Assembly: GCF_964656455.1 (NCBI RefSeq)
Contig: NC_135724.1
Location: 7,369,466-7,433,465, forward strand
Reading direction: 5' to 3'
DNA: 64,000 nt
Source of the DNA: Halichoerus grypus
Taxonomy: Eukaryota > Chordata > Mammalia > Carnivora > Phocidae
Position numbers and translations under genes: made by a program. Positions 36,541 to 47,560 of the stretch are shown here, in pieces; within the stretch, counting starts at the first letter, position 1, and each line of letters opens with the position of its first letter. The notes beneath the pieces are model-generated. The model did no database searches. It was not told the origin of the DNA and saw only the letters and a list, made by a program, of their open reading frames with translations.

Positions 36541-36769
36541 AAGAACTGAATTGTGGGGCGCCTGGGTAGCTCAGTCGGTTAAGCTACTGCCTTCAGCTCA
36601 GGTCATGATCCTGGAGTCCCTGGATCGAGTCCCACGTCGGGCTCCCTGCTCGGCAGGGAGTCTGCTTCTCCCTCTGACCCTCCCCCCTCTCATGTGCTGT
36701 CTCTCTCACTCTCTCTCTCTCAAATAAATAAATAAAATCTTAAAAAAAAAAAAAAAAGAACTGAATTGT
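36541..36769 (+). mobile_element. CAN SINE with 15-bp target duplication, nested in L1M
   Basis: The direct repeat aagaactgaattgtg lies at 36541-36555 and 36755-36769. Subtype shared with 23.9 and 33.7 kb. The A-run of 15 and intact duplication indicate a young copy. Confidence 0.97.
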
Positions 36770-38213
36770 GACATCAAAAATATAAAAGGATGGAAGTAAA
36801 AGGGTAGAGTTGTATGCAATTGAAGGAAAGTTATCATCATAAAATAGACTATTATAACTATAAAATATTTTATGTAATCCTCATGGTAATCAGAAAACAA
36901 AAATCTATAGGACATCCAAAAAAGATAAAGAGAAGAGAATCAAAGAAAACCATTATATAAAATCATTAATCCACATAGGAAGCATCAAGATAGAAAGAAG
37001 GGAACAAGGGAACTATAAAATAGCCAGAAAACAATAATATGGCATTAGTAAGTCATCAATAGTTAGTCTAAATATAAATGGATTGAATTCTCCAATCAAA
37101 AGGCACAGAATGGCTGAATGATTTTTGAAAAAACAAAACGTGACTATATGCTGCCTACAGGGATTCACTTCAGTTTCAAGAACCCACATAGGTTCACAGT
37201 GAAGGCATGGGAAAAGATATTGCACGCAAGGGGAAGCCAAAATAAAGTAGGGATAGCTACACTTACATCAAACAAAGTAAACTTTAAGCCAAAAAATAGC
37301 AACAAGAGATATACAAGGTCACTATATAATCATAAAGGGACCAATTCATCAAGAAGATCTAACAATCATAAACATATATGCACCCAACATCAGAGCACCT
37401 AATTATATTAAGCAAATGTATCAGATCTGAAGGGAGAAACAGACAACACTGTGATAATATTAGGGGACTACAATAGTCCACTTCAGCAATGGATAGATCA
37501 TCCAGACAAAAAATCAACAAGGAAACAATGAACCCTTCTGCACTGTTGGTGAATGATCCAGCAATCCCACTTCTGGGTATTTATCCAAAGGAAATGAAAA
37601 CAGGATCTCAAAGAGATATTTGTACTCCCATGTTCATTGCAGCATTATTTACTATAACGAGGATATGGAAGTAACCTGTGTCCACCCAAGGATGAATGGA
37701 TAAAGAAGATATATGTATCATAAAAAAGAAGGAAATTCTGCCATTTGTGACAACATAGGTGGACCTTGAGTGCACTATGCTAAGTGAAAAAGTCAGAAAA
37801 GGAAAGGTCAATGCTGTATGACATCACTTATATGTGGAATATAAAAAACCCAAATGCACAGAAACAGAGTAGAATGGTGGCTACCAGAGGCTGTGGGGTA
37901 GGGAAAACAGGGAGATGCTGGTCAAACTTCCACTTATAAGACCAGTAAGTTCAGGTGATCTAACAGACGGCATGGTGATTGTAACTAAAAATACTGTAGT
38001 TTATCCTTGAAAGTTGGTAAAAGAGTAGATCTTAATTGTTCTCACCACAAAAAAGAAATGGTAATTGTATGATATGAGGGAAGTGTTAGCTAGCACTATG
38101 TTGGAAATTATTTTGCAATACTTAAGTGTAGCAAATTAAATTGTACGCCTTAAATTTCCACAATGTTATAAGTCAATTATATCTCAATAAAGCTGGGAAG
38201 AAAAAAAAAAACA

Positions 38214-38744
38214 TTTCATATGTTGCTTCTCCTTTGGTAATTCTAAAACATTTTAACAAAAGTTGGTGATTTTAATAATCTTATTCAGAATATATAATTA
38301 GGTATCCATTGTGATTCAGATACTATGTTAGATGCAAATTATACAAAAAATTGAATGACGTAATCCATTGTGTATTGATTACAAGCAGGATTTTTTTTTA
38401 CAAATCCATGAAATTAAAGAGAAATATAATTAAGTGACTTTTGCTGTACCAGATAAGTGAAAGATGAAAGTAATTGAGAGGCCTCATTGTCAATTTCAGC
38501 ACTAGATGCCATTAAAGCTGTTTTAGCTGAAAAGCTAAATTAATTGCTTTGTGTTTTGCCCTCTTGGATTCTCCCTGACCACTCTCTGATACATATGCTG
38601 AAGAGCTAAAAAACATTCAAAAGATTAGCAGCCTGGAGCATAAGAAGGAAAACAAAACAAAATAAAGAATCTCTACAATAACTTTTAAGTTAGAATGAAG
38701 AATATCTCTAAACTTGTTCATGGAGACACTTTTATAAGCATTGA
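38214..38744. other. Repeat-free; possible downstream flank of a gene end
   Basis: Unique-looking AT-rich sequence. 38440-38560 contains TAATTG/TTAATT motifs and a perfect hairpin ttagct-gaaa-agctaa (38523-38538). No repeat recognised. Confidence 0.4.
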
Positions 38745-38762
38745 GTCACACTGCAACATAGT

Positions 38763-38768
38763 TTTATT
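38763..38768 (-). promoter_or_regulatory. Candidate polyadenylation signal AATAAA
   Basis: On the minus strand AATAAA occurs about 150 bases after the stop codon of the candidate exon. It is followed within about 15-20 bases by a CA and a GTGTG-rich stretch (near 38745-38752), the usual cleavage-site arrangement. AATAAA is common by chance in AT-rich DNA, so its value lies in the combination with the exon. Confidence 0.35.
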
Positions 38769-38915
38769 AATAATGTAGAAGCTTTAGAACAGCAAATGTT
38801 TCTGACAGAGCAATACTTTAACTTGAAAGCACAAACTCTCCTTTATAAACAAAAATGTTTCTTTCACACTGCTCTGGAAGCACAAAATTTGGTTAGCAAT
38901 TTCTGAAAGACATCA

Positions 38916-39080
38916 TTAGCTCTTCAGCACACCATTCCTTCCCTGCATGTACAATTCCTCCCAGAAAGGATTTAAATAACAGTGCTCATTTTGAAGTGCA
39001 CAAATTTCATTGACAGCAAAGGCCAGATGAGGCAATGAGGTTGCTATAGCATTCTTGTCAAATGGTGTTGGAATATGAAC
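38916..39080 (-). CDS. Candidate last coding exon of an unidentified gene
   Basis: Reading leftward, a polypyrimidine tract (acttttttctcaag, with AG at 39082-39081) precedes 54 codons in phase 0 and a TAA at 38918-38916. A TTGAC branch-like motif lies about 36 bases upstream of the acceptor. The peptide begins VHIPTPFDKNAIATS, contains LAFAVNEICALQNEH and LNPFWEELYMQ, and ends GVLKS. It is rich in alternating hydrophobic and polar residues with Trp, Cys and several Glu, unlike chance frames in AT-rich DNA. No repeat overlaps it, and an AATAAA follows. I do not recognise the protein and propose no function. The frame stays open for eight codons before the acceptor, so a chance frame is still possible. 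Confidence 0.4.
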   Translation of the reverse strand, partial: VHIPTPFDKNAIATSLPHLAFAVNEICALQNEHCYLNPFWEELYMQGRNGVLKS

Positions 39081-39082
39081 CT

Positions 39083-39663
39083 TGAGAAAAAAGTACAAAT
39101 TCAAGCTCTAAATGTCAACTTTTCACTCATCTTAAAATTAGCATCCTAAATGTTTATAAATACTATACTTTACTCCCAAATGGGTTTAATGCATGTTCAT
39201 TGATCTGCAATACCCTCTTTGTCTCCACACCAGAATAGTCTACCTTATATTTGAATCTGCTAATATACGATACCCTTGTGGAATAGGTAGAAACAAAATA
39301 ATTATTTTAACAATGGTAATCAGAATTTACAGATTTTTTTTTTTTAGAATTTACACATATTTGGACAAGGAGCAATAAACGTGTGTCTGAAAAGAAGATG
39401 AATAAATTCTCTCTTTTTTAAAATATTAGCTCTTTGACCTAATGTTCAGACTCAGTTATATTAACTAGAATGATCTAATAAGGGTAAGAGAAAGATCGCC
39501 TTGGTAGATATTCTTAGTATCGCTTTCTGCTTTTTGACTTGTTTCTTCCTATCAAGTGATATTTAAGGAACCAATCTTGCTTATTGCTACCCAAAAAATT
39601 ACTCCTATAACTTATTGGCTTAAGCCCACCCATTTGATTTGTTATATCTCATTTTAGGGTTCA
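39083..39663. other. Unassigned; would be intronic if the exon is real
   Basis: No recognised repeat or additional exon. Confidence 0.35.
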
Positions 39664-39707
39664 GGTGGGTGATTGTTATTTTTTCTAAAGATTTTATTTA
39701 TTTATTT

Positions 39708-39747
<40 letters not shown>

Positions 39748-39906
39748 TCACAAGCAGAGGGGAAGGGTAGGGGGAGAAGCCGACTCCCTGCTGAGCAGGG
39801 AGCCCGATGTGGGACTCGATCCCAGGACCCCACGATCATGACCTGAGCCGAAGTCAGCCCCCTAACCGGCTGAGCCATCCAGGCGCCGCTGGTGGGTGAT
39901 TGTTAT
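39664..39906 (-). mobile_element. CAN SINE, minus strand, 16-bp target duplication
   Basis: The direct repeat ggtgggtgattgttat lies at 39664-39679 and 39891-39906. On the plus strand it begins with TTTAAT-type tail and a long (GA)n stretch, and ends ccatccaggcgccgc. GC-rich and young. Confidence 0.97.
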
Positions 39907-40568
39907 GTTCCACATGACACTGATGCTTGAGGTCACTTGGTGGGACACATAACTTCACTCACATGCGTGAACCTTGGAAGCGATGGCGGGGATGGTTAGA
40001 AGTCTGGGCTCAGCTATGACTGTCCGTTGAAGGACCTACAGATGATTGCACCCTTGTGGCAGTGTAAGAATATTCGTCCCTGTTACACAGTGGCTCAGGG
40101 ATCCCAGAAAGACCGTTCAAAGAAACAGAAGGGGAAGCTGACATTTTCTTAAGAACTGGTCAAAGCAATGACAGAGCCTAGCTCAGTTCGAGGGAAGCAG
40201 ACAGAGACCCCACCTCTCAAGAGAAATGTCAAAGAAATTGCAGCCGTCTTGAATGTGTCCCATCAACAAGCTTTCCTGAGTACATGCTCCGTATCTCTGC
40301 AAATACAGATCACACTCCTTCACCCATAGATACCTTACTTTCTGATTTATCTGACCCGTATTAAATCATTTGGCTACTACTTTTAGTTAAAAAAATTACC
40401 TCAGTCTTCTGTGAGTTTCTTCTAATCACAAAAGCAGAGAATATAAAAAATAGAATTTTTACATGCATTTATTAAATTTCAGAATGCCTATTTTTAATAA
40501 TAAAATAAGCATATTTGTTACCATGCCTTGATATTATCAAGAATTAATGTATTAACAAAATAACACAT

Positions 40569-40802
40569 AAAAATCATTTTACAGGGGCACCTGGGTGGCT
40601 CAGTCGGTTAAGCTTCTGCCTTCAGCTCAAGTCATGATCCCAGGGTCCTGGGATGGAGCCCCATATCGGGCTCCCTGCTCAGCGGGAAGCCTGCTTCTCC
40701 CTCTCCCTCTGCTGCTCCCCCTGCTTGTGCTCTCTCTCTCTCTTTGTCAAATAAATAAATAAAATCTTTAAAAAAGTCAAAAGATTAAAAATCATTTTAC
40801 AG
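40569..40802 (+). mobile_element. CAN SINE with 16-bp target duplication
   Basis: The direct repeat aaaaatcattttacag lies at 40569-40584 and 40787-40802. The body has gcttctgccttcagctcaag and tgctgctccccctgcttgtg. The right duplication is part of an older minus-strand MIR, so the SINE landed at the edge of that MIR. Confidence 0.97.
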
Positions 40803-41000
40803 ATAAAGGAATAAAAACCTGTTTCAGATTTAATAAATAATCACTAGGTTATGAGCCAGCATCTCTCCCATTTCATGGATTGCAGTCTGAGGCACGTAAC
40901 AAGTAACTTTCTTAGGGTCACTCAGCTGGTAGATGTCAGAGCTGAGCAAGCTGCCTCCCTTGTGACAGAGTACATACAATGCTTCTGTTCTACTGACTTA
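40795..41000 (-). mobile_element. MIR SINE, minus strand
   Basis: The MIR core in reverse complement is seen as cattttacagataaaggaat ... tctgaggcacgtaacaagta actttcttagggtcactcag ctggtagatgtcagagctga. Diverged but clear over about 120 bases. Confidence 0.75.
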
Positions 41001-42600
41001 TATCAATTTTTAACATAAAATTCTACAATGAAGTTCAATGCTATTTATCCTCATTTTCTGTGAAACCTCAATATTCAATATTCAGAAGTTCTTATGGCCA
41101 TGTATGCACAGTACCTTTTAAAAATCTCAAGGCATTTATATTCAAAACCTCCCACCAGAGTGCTAAGGATATAATAATTTCTATTTATAATCTATACAGC
41201 TTGGAGATAATTATATGGCAGTTGGGCTGTTTTTTTTCTAACTACCATACTAATGTTGGTACTAACTGTACTTTTGACAATCCACCGGCATTTAATTAGC
41301 AGAAAAACCATCTTGGTAAATGTAAGCATCACACTCATTTGACAGACCTGAGACAGGCCACTGAAGAAGAGGAAAGAATTAATTGACACTCAGGTAACTA
41401 CACTGGTGTTGGTCTTAATATGGTAATTAAGCACAATGATCTCATTTTTTAAAATCTACAAAATGATTTTTATCATGTAATGAGAACCACATTGTAACTA
41501 AATATTTAAATAAGGCCCCTAACAAAGCATATTTTCCATATCACCAGTATGTGCAATTTTTGAACACTGTTGTACATGAGATTAATATAAGACTCAATGG
41601 ATTTAGGGTATAAATTACACATATTTCTGGCCTATATCTAATAAAGAAAATTAAAGAGAAACATGAACTCTATAAATTATATTAAATGTGCATTTATATG
41701 TGCATTTAAATAAATCATCTATAGCAATAAAATTACGACTGGCATGAATCAAAGAATTTCTGAAGTTGGTTCTTGAACGGACCAATAAGAAATATTTAGT
41801 AATTTTGTCTGCTAGATCTTTACTTAATTAATCTCCCAATACTCATCAAAGCTTTTTTGAATATGTATTCAAATTAACATGACAATGTCTCTTAAGCAGT
41901 TTTTTTTTTGGGGGGGGGTGACAAAATTTGAGTAAACAATTTTTATGTTTTTAGAGTATTTAGGAAATGTAAAACGAACACAAATATAGAGAGAACAGTA
42001 GAGTGAATTCCCTGTTCTGCATCACCCAGTCTCAACATTGCCATTAATCTTCCTCCCCTGCTCTTACCAACTCCTTACCTCTTTGGTTTGATGCAAATCC
42101 CAGACACTGTATCATTTCATTCATAAACACAAAAAGCATTAAAAATTTCAAATTGTGCTAAGTTAGGATATTTTACAAAATCAATAAATACTGAGCTCAA
42201 AATTTAATTATTTTTTGGAAACTGAATAAGAAATGAGTATTTGAAGTAAAGTTGAAATGTCATTATCTACCCTACAGGAGAGGCTACTATTTTGAAGAAG
42301 TTAGGGAGTTATCACTTGGAAATCAATAATGCTTAAGGCAAAATCATCGTTATTAATTCATCAGTGACTCAATATTATTAACCTGGTATAAGCCATTGGT
42401 TTAAGTATTTTTTTTATTGTTTACACCACATCTAATTTCAAAACACTGAAATAGTCTTGTACATATTTAAAATAACAATGTGTGATTTAATTTTTTAAAT
42501 TTATTTGCTAATTCAAACTGGTCCCTATCCATTAGTCAAAACTAGCAATGTTTTATAGTAACTACAGGCAAAATCTTTGACAAAATACAAAATATATGAT
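41001..42600. other. AT-rich; possible old L1 3'UTR near 41930-42170
   Basis: Mostly unrecognised. The text catcacccagtctcaacatt ... gatgcaaatcccagacactg tatcatttcattcataaaca resembles the minus strand of a very old L1 3' end. A T-run passes directly into a G-run at 41901-41918. Confidence 0.4.
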
Positions 42601-42609
42601 AAATCACAT

Positions 42610-44165
42610 TCCCATTCAGTGGATTCATTCATTCCACAACTATTTATCAACCACTTATTTTATCAGGCTGTTCTATGTATTAAAGATAAAATAGCAAACA
42701 AGACAGATAAGGCTCCTGTCTTCATAGAGCTTAGAGTCTAGTAGGAAAACAGACAATGAAGAAACAGCATTATCAGTATGTCATGGAACACCACATAGCC
42801 GTAAGTACTATGCAGAAAAATCAAGCCAAGTGAGGTGGTAGTCAGCGACTTGAGGGGAGAGGCAGTTTGATTGATTCTTGAAGAGGAGACCTATGTGTAG
42901 TATCTCCAATGAAGTACAGGAGTAAGCCCAGCAAGGACTTACAGAACAACAGCAAGAGGAAAAGCTCTGAAAGGGAAATAGAATTCATGTCTAACAGGAA
43001 CTGCAGGAAAACTGTGGAGCTCACAGAGGGAGAAAGGTATAAAAGCTCCAGGAGATGAGGTCTGCCACATCGTCCGAAACCATATCATGGAAGAACTTAT
43101 AAGCTCAAGTAATGACTATGGATTTTGTTCTGAGTGGAATGATAACCCATTGAAGGATTTTGAACAGGGAATGAAAGCAATCTAATCTTTAGGTTTAAAA
43201 GAGCACTCTGGCTTTTGTATGAAGAACTAACTACAGAGCTGCCAATATGGAGGCAAGGGGATAAGTTAAAATTCAACTAAAGGAGTCCCGACATAGGGCT
43301 CCACCTCAGGACCCTGAGATCATGACCCGAGCTGAAACCAAGAGTCCAATGTCCAACCAACAGCACCACCCAGGCACACCATGTTTAGAATATATTTTGA
43401 AAGTAGAGCTATAGAGCTTGGTGGATTGGATGTGGAATGCATGGAAAAAACACTCAAGGAAGACTTCTGTGATTTTCACCTGAGCACAAAGTAGATGGCG
43501 ATGCTCTTAATTAATAACTAATAGGAGGAAAGCAGGTTTGTAGGAAGTAAGTCAAGAGTTCTGCCTTGGTCCGTTAAGTTTGAGATGCCTGTTAGACATT
43601 TGTAAATGATTAGGTAGAATACTGAATACATGAGTCTGATGCTTGCCACGGGGATTGGGGCTGAGATATATGTGTTTGGGATTCATGAGTGTCTGAATCA
43701 GACTGAACAGCATGGGAATAAATGAGATCATCCAAGGGATGAGTGTAGATAGAGAAGGAAATCAGGCTGAGAACTAATCCCTGGGAAGATGAGGAACTGC
43801 CAGGTCCTCAAGCAGAGAAGGGACAGCCAGAGAAAGAAGAAAGTCAGAAAAGCATGCTCTTTGGAAGCCAGGTGTAGGTACTTCCAAAATGACAGCATGA
43901 TCAGCTGTACCCAGTGCTTCTGCAAGGGCGAGCAGATGAGGAATGAATGTTGATTACAGAATTTGTCATAAGGGGAAAGTTACACCGGTGAACTGAGAGT
44001 GGTCATTTCAGTGGAGTGGCAGAAATGAAAAATTTATTGAAGAAAAACAAGTTACAAAAATAGGAGATAAAGAAGTAGAGAAAGTTAACATCAAATTTTC
44101 AGAGTTGTGGTATGAATGGTACCAAAGAAATGGCTTATTATTTGGAGAGTCGCTGGGTTTATGGA
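42610..44165 (-). mobile_element. L2 LINE fragment, minus strand, about 1.5 kb
   Basis: In reverse complement this runs from the L2 3' terminus (plus strand: aactatttatcaaccactta, then cctgtcttcatagagcttag) up into ORF2. Plus-strand landmarks are ttgttctgagtggaatgata acccattgaaggattttgaa (near 43130), taagtttgagatgcctgtta (43576) and gatgagtgtagatagagaag (43738). ORF2 remnants are full of stops. A SINE remnant at 43285-43380 interrupts it. Confidence 0.88.
43285..43380 (-). mobile_element. CAN SINE remnant, minus strand
   Basis: About 95 bases of the tRNA-like half only: gtcccgacatagggctcc, gagatcatgacccgagctga, and an end at ccacccaggcacacc. The CT-rich body and tail are missing. Old and truncated. 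Confidence 0.85.
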
Positions 44166-44168
44166 TGA

Positions 44169-44404
44169 TTGTTCCTTTTTCTTTTTTTTTTTAATTAATT
44201 TGTTTATTTGAGAGAGAGAGAGAGTGCACATGAGCAGGGGGAGAGGCAGAGCGGGAGGGAGAGAGAATCCTCAAGCAAACTCCCCTGCTGAGCTTGGAGC
44301 CCAATGCAGGGCTCCATCCTAAGACCCCGAGATCATGACCTGAGCCAAAATCAAGAGTTGGACGCTTAACCAACTGAGCCACCCAGGCGCTCTTGTTCCT
44401 TTTT
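44169..44404 (-). mobile_element. CAN SINE, minus strand, 12-bp target duplication
   Basis: The direct repeat ttgttccttttt lies at 44169-44180 and 44393-44404. The GAGAGA stretch and cgggagggagagagaatcc body are on the plus strand; the head ends gagccacccaggcgctc. Confidence 0.93.
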
Positions 44405-44826
44405 TTTAAGATGGAAGAAAACAGAAAAAAAAAAAGAGTTGGTTGCTAAGGACCTTCCAAAAAAAAAAGATGGAAGAAAACAGAGCATGTTGGAAGGCTA
44501 CTTGGAATGATGGTGTAGAAAGGAAGAATGTGATGATGCAGGAAAGAATGAAGATCATTTCAGAGAAAGAAGTCCTTGAGTAAGCTAAAAGATGTGGGCT
44601 CCAGTAGCCTTGGGGAGGCTGCAACTGCCCACCACAGATGTATGAGGTGAGTACCTATGCACTCGTGCTCAGAATGAACAGGACATGGACTGGATGCAAG
44701 AGCAGGTCGTCCGTCTACTGCCATGGTTCTCGACCAACCCATCATGAACACCAGAGCTGCCCCTTCTCCCAATCTTACTACCATGCTGGAGGGTTCAGGC
44801 ACATCAGCTGCCCCATGGCTCTAGAG
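44405..44826. other. Unassigned; short local duplication
   Basis: The 18-mer aagatggaagaaaacaga occurs at 44408-44425 and again at 44467-44484. Otherwise unassigned, possibly the far end of the L2. Confidence 0.4.
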
Positions 44827-45010
44827 AAGTTGTTCTCAAAGTAGGGTCCCCAGAGCAAATGCAACAGGATCACATCGGTACTTTTGAGAAAAATAACTTC
44901 TCGGACTCTAACCCAGACTAAGTGAATCAGAAACTCTGGGGGAGGAGCCTGGTAATCTGTATCTGAACAAGCCCTCCCGGTATTCTGATGCATGCTGAAG
45001 CCTGAAAATT
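44827..45010 (+). mobile_element. MER5A-like hAT-Charlie MITE
   Basis: Text ttgttctcaaagtagggtcc, gtgaatcagaaactctgggg, gaggagcctggtaatctgta, caagccctcccggtattctg and atgcatgctgaag follow the MER5A consensus in order over nearly its full length. Old and non-autonomous. Confidence 0.88.
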
Positions 45011-47384
45011 GCTCTTCTAGAGGGTGAGGGAAAAGCTTTACAGGCAGCTCGCAAAACTAGCCCAGCCCCATGGCTTCCAAGCAACCACTCCCCTCAGACT
45101 CCCAGGCTTACTGTCAGCACCCAACCCACGTCCCTGACCATCTTCAAGGGCAATCTTGAAGCCTCAACAAATAGTTTTCTTTCCCAATCTACATTCTTGC
45201 AGTGACCAAATATTCATGGCCTCTAAACACTGTTTTTATATTAAAAAGCAAAGTTTCTCATTTTTATGAAACCCCAATTGCACTTGAGCCAAGAGCTATT
45301 TGCAAATGGTTTATTTTTTGTTAGCAAGTCAGTTCCACTCCTTTGTATACTTCACATGTCAGGAAAATATAATATCTTTATGTTTCTGGATATGAAATGT
45401 TTCTGAATATTACGATTATGTCTAAAATATCACCACAAGACCAGAATTTTCTCTTCATACTGCTCTTAGAGGAGGAAACACCAATATCAGTTCTTTGGGT
45501 AAGTCACGGAAAACTAATGACTCCTTCTCATGACATGGGGTAGGAAGTTTGGATCTTGTTTTCCTAGGACTTCAGCAAATAAAATCTTCTGAGGCTACAC
45601 AAACTGTGTAAATAGGTGAGTACACATCTGAAATATGATAAGCTTATGCTACCAAGATGGCATTTAAATTTTATTCTGGTTATCACTTGGATTGATCAAA
45701 TGTTTAATGTAAAGAATAGCTTTTTTCTCATTTTAAATGCTAAAGCTCATCTCAGTGGGAAATATTATAAACTCTGTTTAATGTGTTTCCTTTAGTATGT
45801 GAGCATCACCTTTGTCATATTAAAATCCATTCATTTTTAGTAAGATAAAATTAAAAAGAACTCCAGCCGAATATAATTAAAAACTTGGACTATATGTCTT
45901 CCAAAGAACCAAGTGATTTCTGCACTGCGGGGAGTCCTGTATGCTTTCCCACTGTGGCTAAGTTCATAAGTGCAGTTGAAAGGATCCGTGCTGATTATAA
46001 TTACATTCTAAATTAGCCAATATTAGCACTGTGCCAAATAATTCACATAGCATGGTTTCCATGTTAGACAATCAATTACAGTTCAGATGAATCCATGCAA
46101 AAATCCATAATTTTTACTTAGGATCACAGTTTTCGTAATTTAACATATTATTACAGCAGAGCCTTCAAAAGGTCAGGCAGAACAATGGAGAGCAATTTCC
46201 AGTTAGTAAATGTTCCTTTATTGTCACAAGAGGGTAAGAAAGCTGAGTATATCTGCATGCTTGGTAGGATCAAACTTTTAATTTATTTTGACATTCGCCT
46301 TACAGAGTACTTTAAAATAGAGAACAATTCTATCTAAAACCTATTAAAAATTCACAGTAGTGCACCATGATGATATGTGTCTCATCAGAATCTTTTATGT
46401 TGGCCATTTCATTGGGAGATGGCAGAGGTAAGAAGAAATACCACGGGAGACCACACCAGGTAGGAGCACCTGCCTAGATGCCCGGCAGAAAAGTTTTTTT
46501 ATTTTTCCAAATTTAGGAATTTAGCAGCATCCTGCTGCCCCCAAGAGTTCTACCTGTTACAATGGCATAACAGAATCATTCCAGAAAATTCTGTGGTTTA
46601 TCTTCTCCATACTAATGTATTAGACCTGGAGAAACACCTCTTATTTTTCTTTCAGTATATAGAGTATGTTTCCCAGAGCCAAACTAACAGGTTAAATTTT
46701 GTCCCTAAATGTCTCTAATACAGTGGGGAAAAAAAAAAAAAAAAAAAACATGTTTTCAAACATAAAGATTAGATCTTGTGTTTATTATCACGTAAGAGTA
46801 ATATTCACAAGTTTTCTCTGAGAATTTAAAATTAACCGTCATCAGAATCTTTATACTACTGAGTCACTGAAAATACACCTCACCAAAACCATTTGCCTGT
46901 CCACAACGAAGACGACACAAAAACATCCACAGTCTATGGATGGTTAAGAGAATTAATTGGCCGATGCAAGCTGAACCTGGATATTTAGACCAGGTTCTAT
47001 ATTAAGTATATTTGGTTCGAAATCAGCAAAATCAACAGACACCCAACTATCTCAGCCTCACTCCTCAACCCTGGCTCAACGGAACCCCTCTCCCGAATGA
47101 AGGTACTGTCTGGAAAAGGACATGAAAGCCAGTCCGTCACTGACATCTGCTACGTTAGCTGGTGTTTTCCTACTGCGAGTCTGAAAACCAGATCCGGAAA
47201 GAAAAGGATGAATGTTAAAACGTGATGAACAACCGTGAGACCCAATTTGAGGACAAGCTCATAGAAATGCTCTGCCAGAGGTGTGGACAGCGCAGAGGAA
47301 GCGGGCACGGCCAGGCAAAAGAGAGGACAGCGATCTCCCTTAGGACGCCACATGCTCCGAGGCCCGAAGCCCAGACACTAGGGC
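45011..47384. other. Long repeat-free stretch
   Basis: No transposon recognised over more than 2 kb apart from an A-run at 46729-46749. 45850-46330 has conserved-element texture (TAATTA, AATCAATTA, CCAAT-like sites). No exon recognised. Confidence 0.4.
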
Positions 47385-47560
47385 TGGACTGCCAGAGTTC
47401 AAACCCCACCTCCACCGATGAGTAGAAGCAGAAACAAGAGCAAGTCTCTTAACCTCTCTGTGCCTCTGCTTCCCTCATCTGTAAAATGGGAATAAGAGCG
47501 GCACTCCCCTGTGATGAGAAAACAGCTATCCTAAGTGCCTGCTTAGGCATTTTACAGTAT
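47385..47560 (+). mobile_element. MIR SINE
   Basis: Core text caagtctcttaacctctctg followed by cttccctcatctgtaaaatg and ggaataagagcgg is diagnostic of MIR, plus strand. The head (agagttcaaaccccacctcc) is also present. Confidence 0.9.

Larger units (their letters stand above)
33916..38213 (+). mobile_element. Long L1M element with internal deletion and nested SINEs
   Basis: From about 34800 the text follows old L1 ORF1 (tttgaaattatccagtcaga near 35521; ttcccaaatctggggagaaa near 35936; gctgagggagttcaccacaa near 36257), the inter-ORF region, and the ORF2 endonuclease start (aatataaatggattgaattc near 37071; gcacccaacatcagagcacc near 37380; GGACTACAATAGTCCACTT near 37463). At about 37531 it jumps to the ORF2 C-terminus (aacccttctgcactgttggt), so the RT region of several kilobases is missing. 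The 3'UTR runs to a poly(A) at about 38202-38213. Sequence 33916-34800 may be its 5'UTR but this is not certain. SINEs at 35.1, 35.7 and 36.6 kb interrupt it. Confidence 0.85.
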
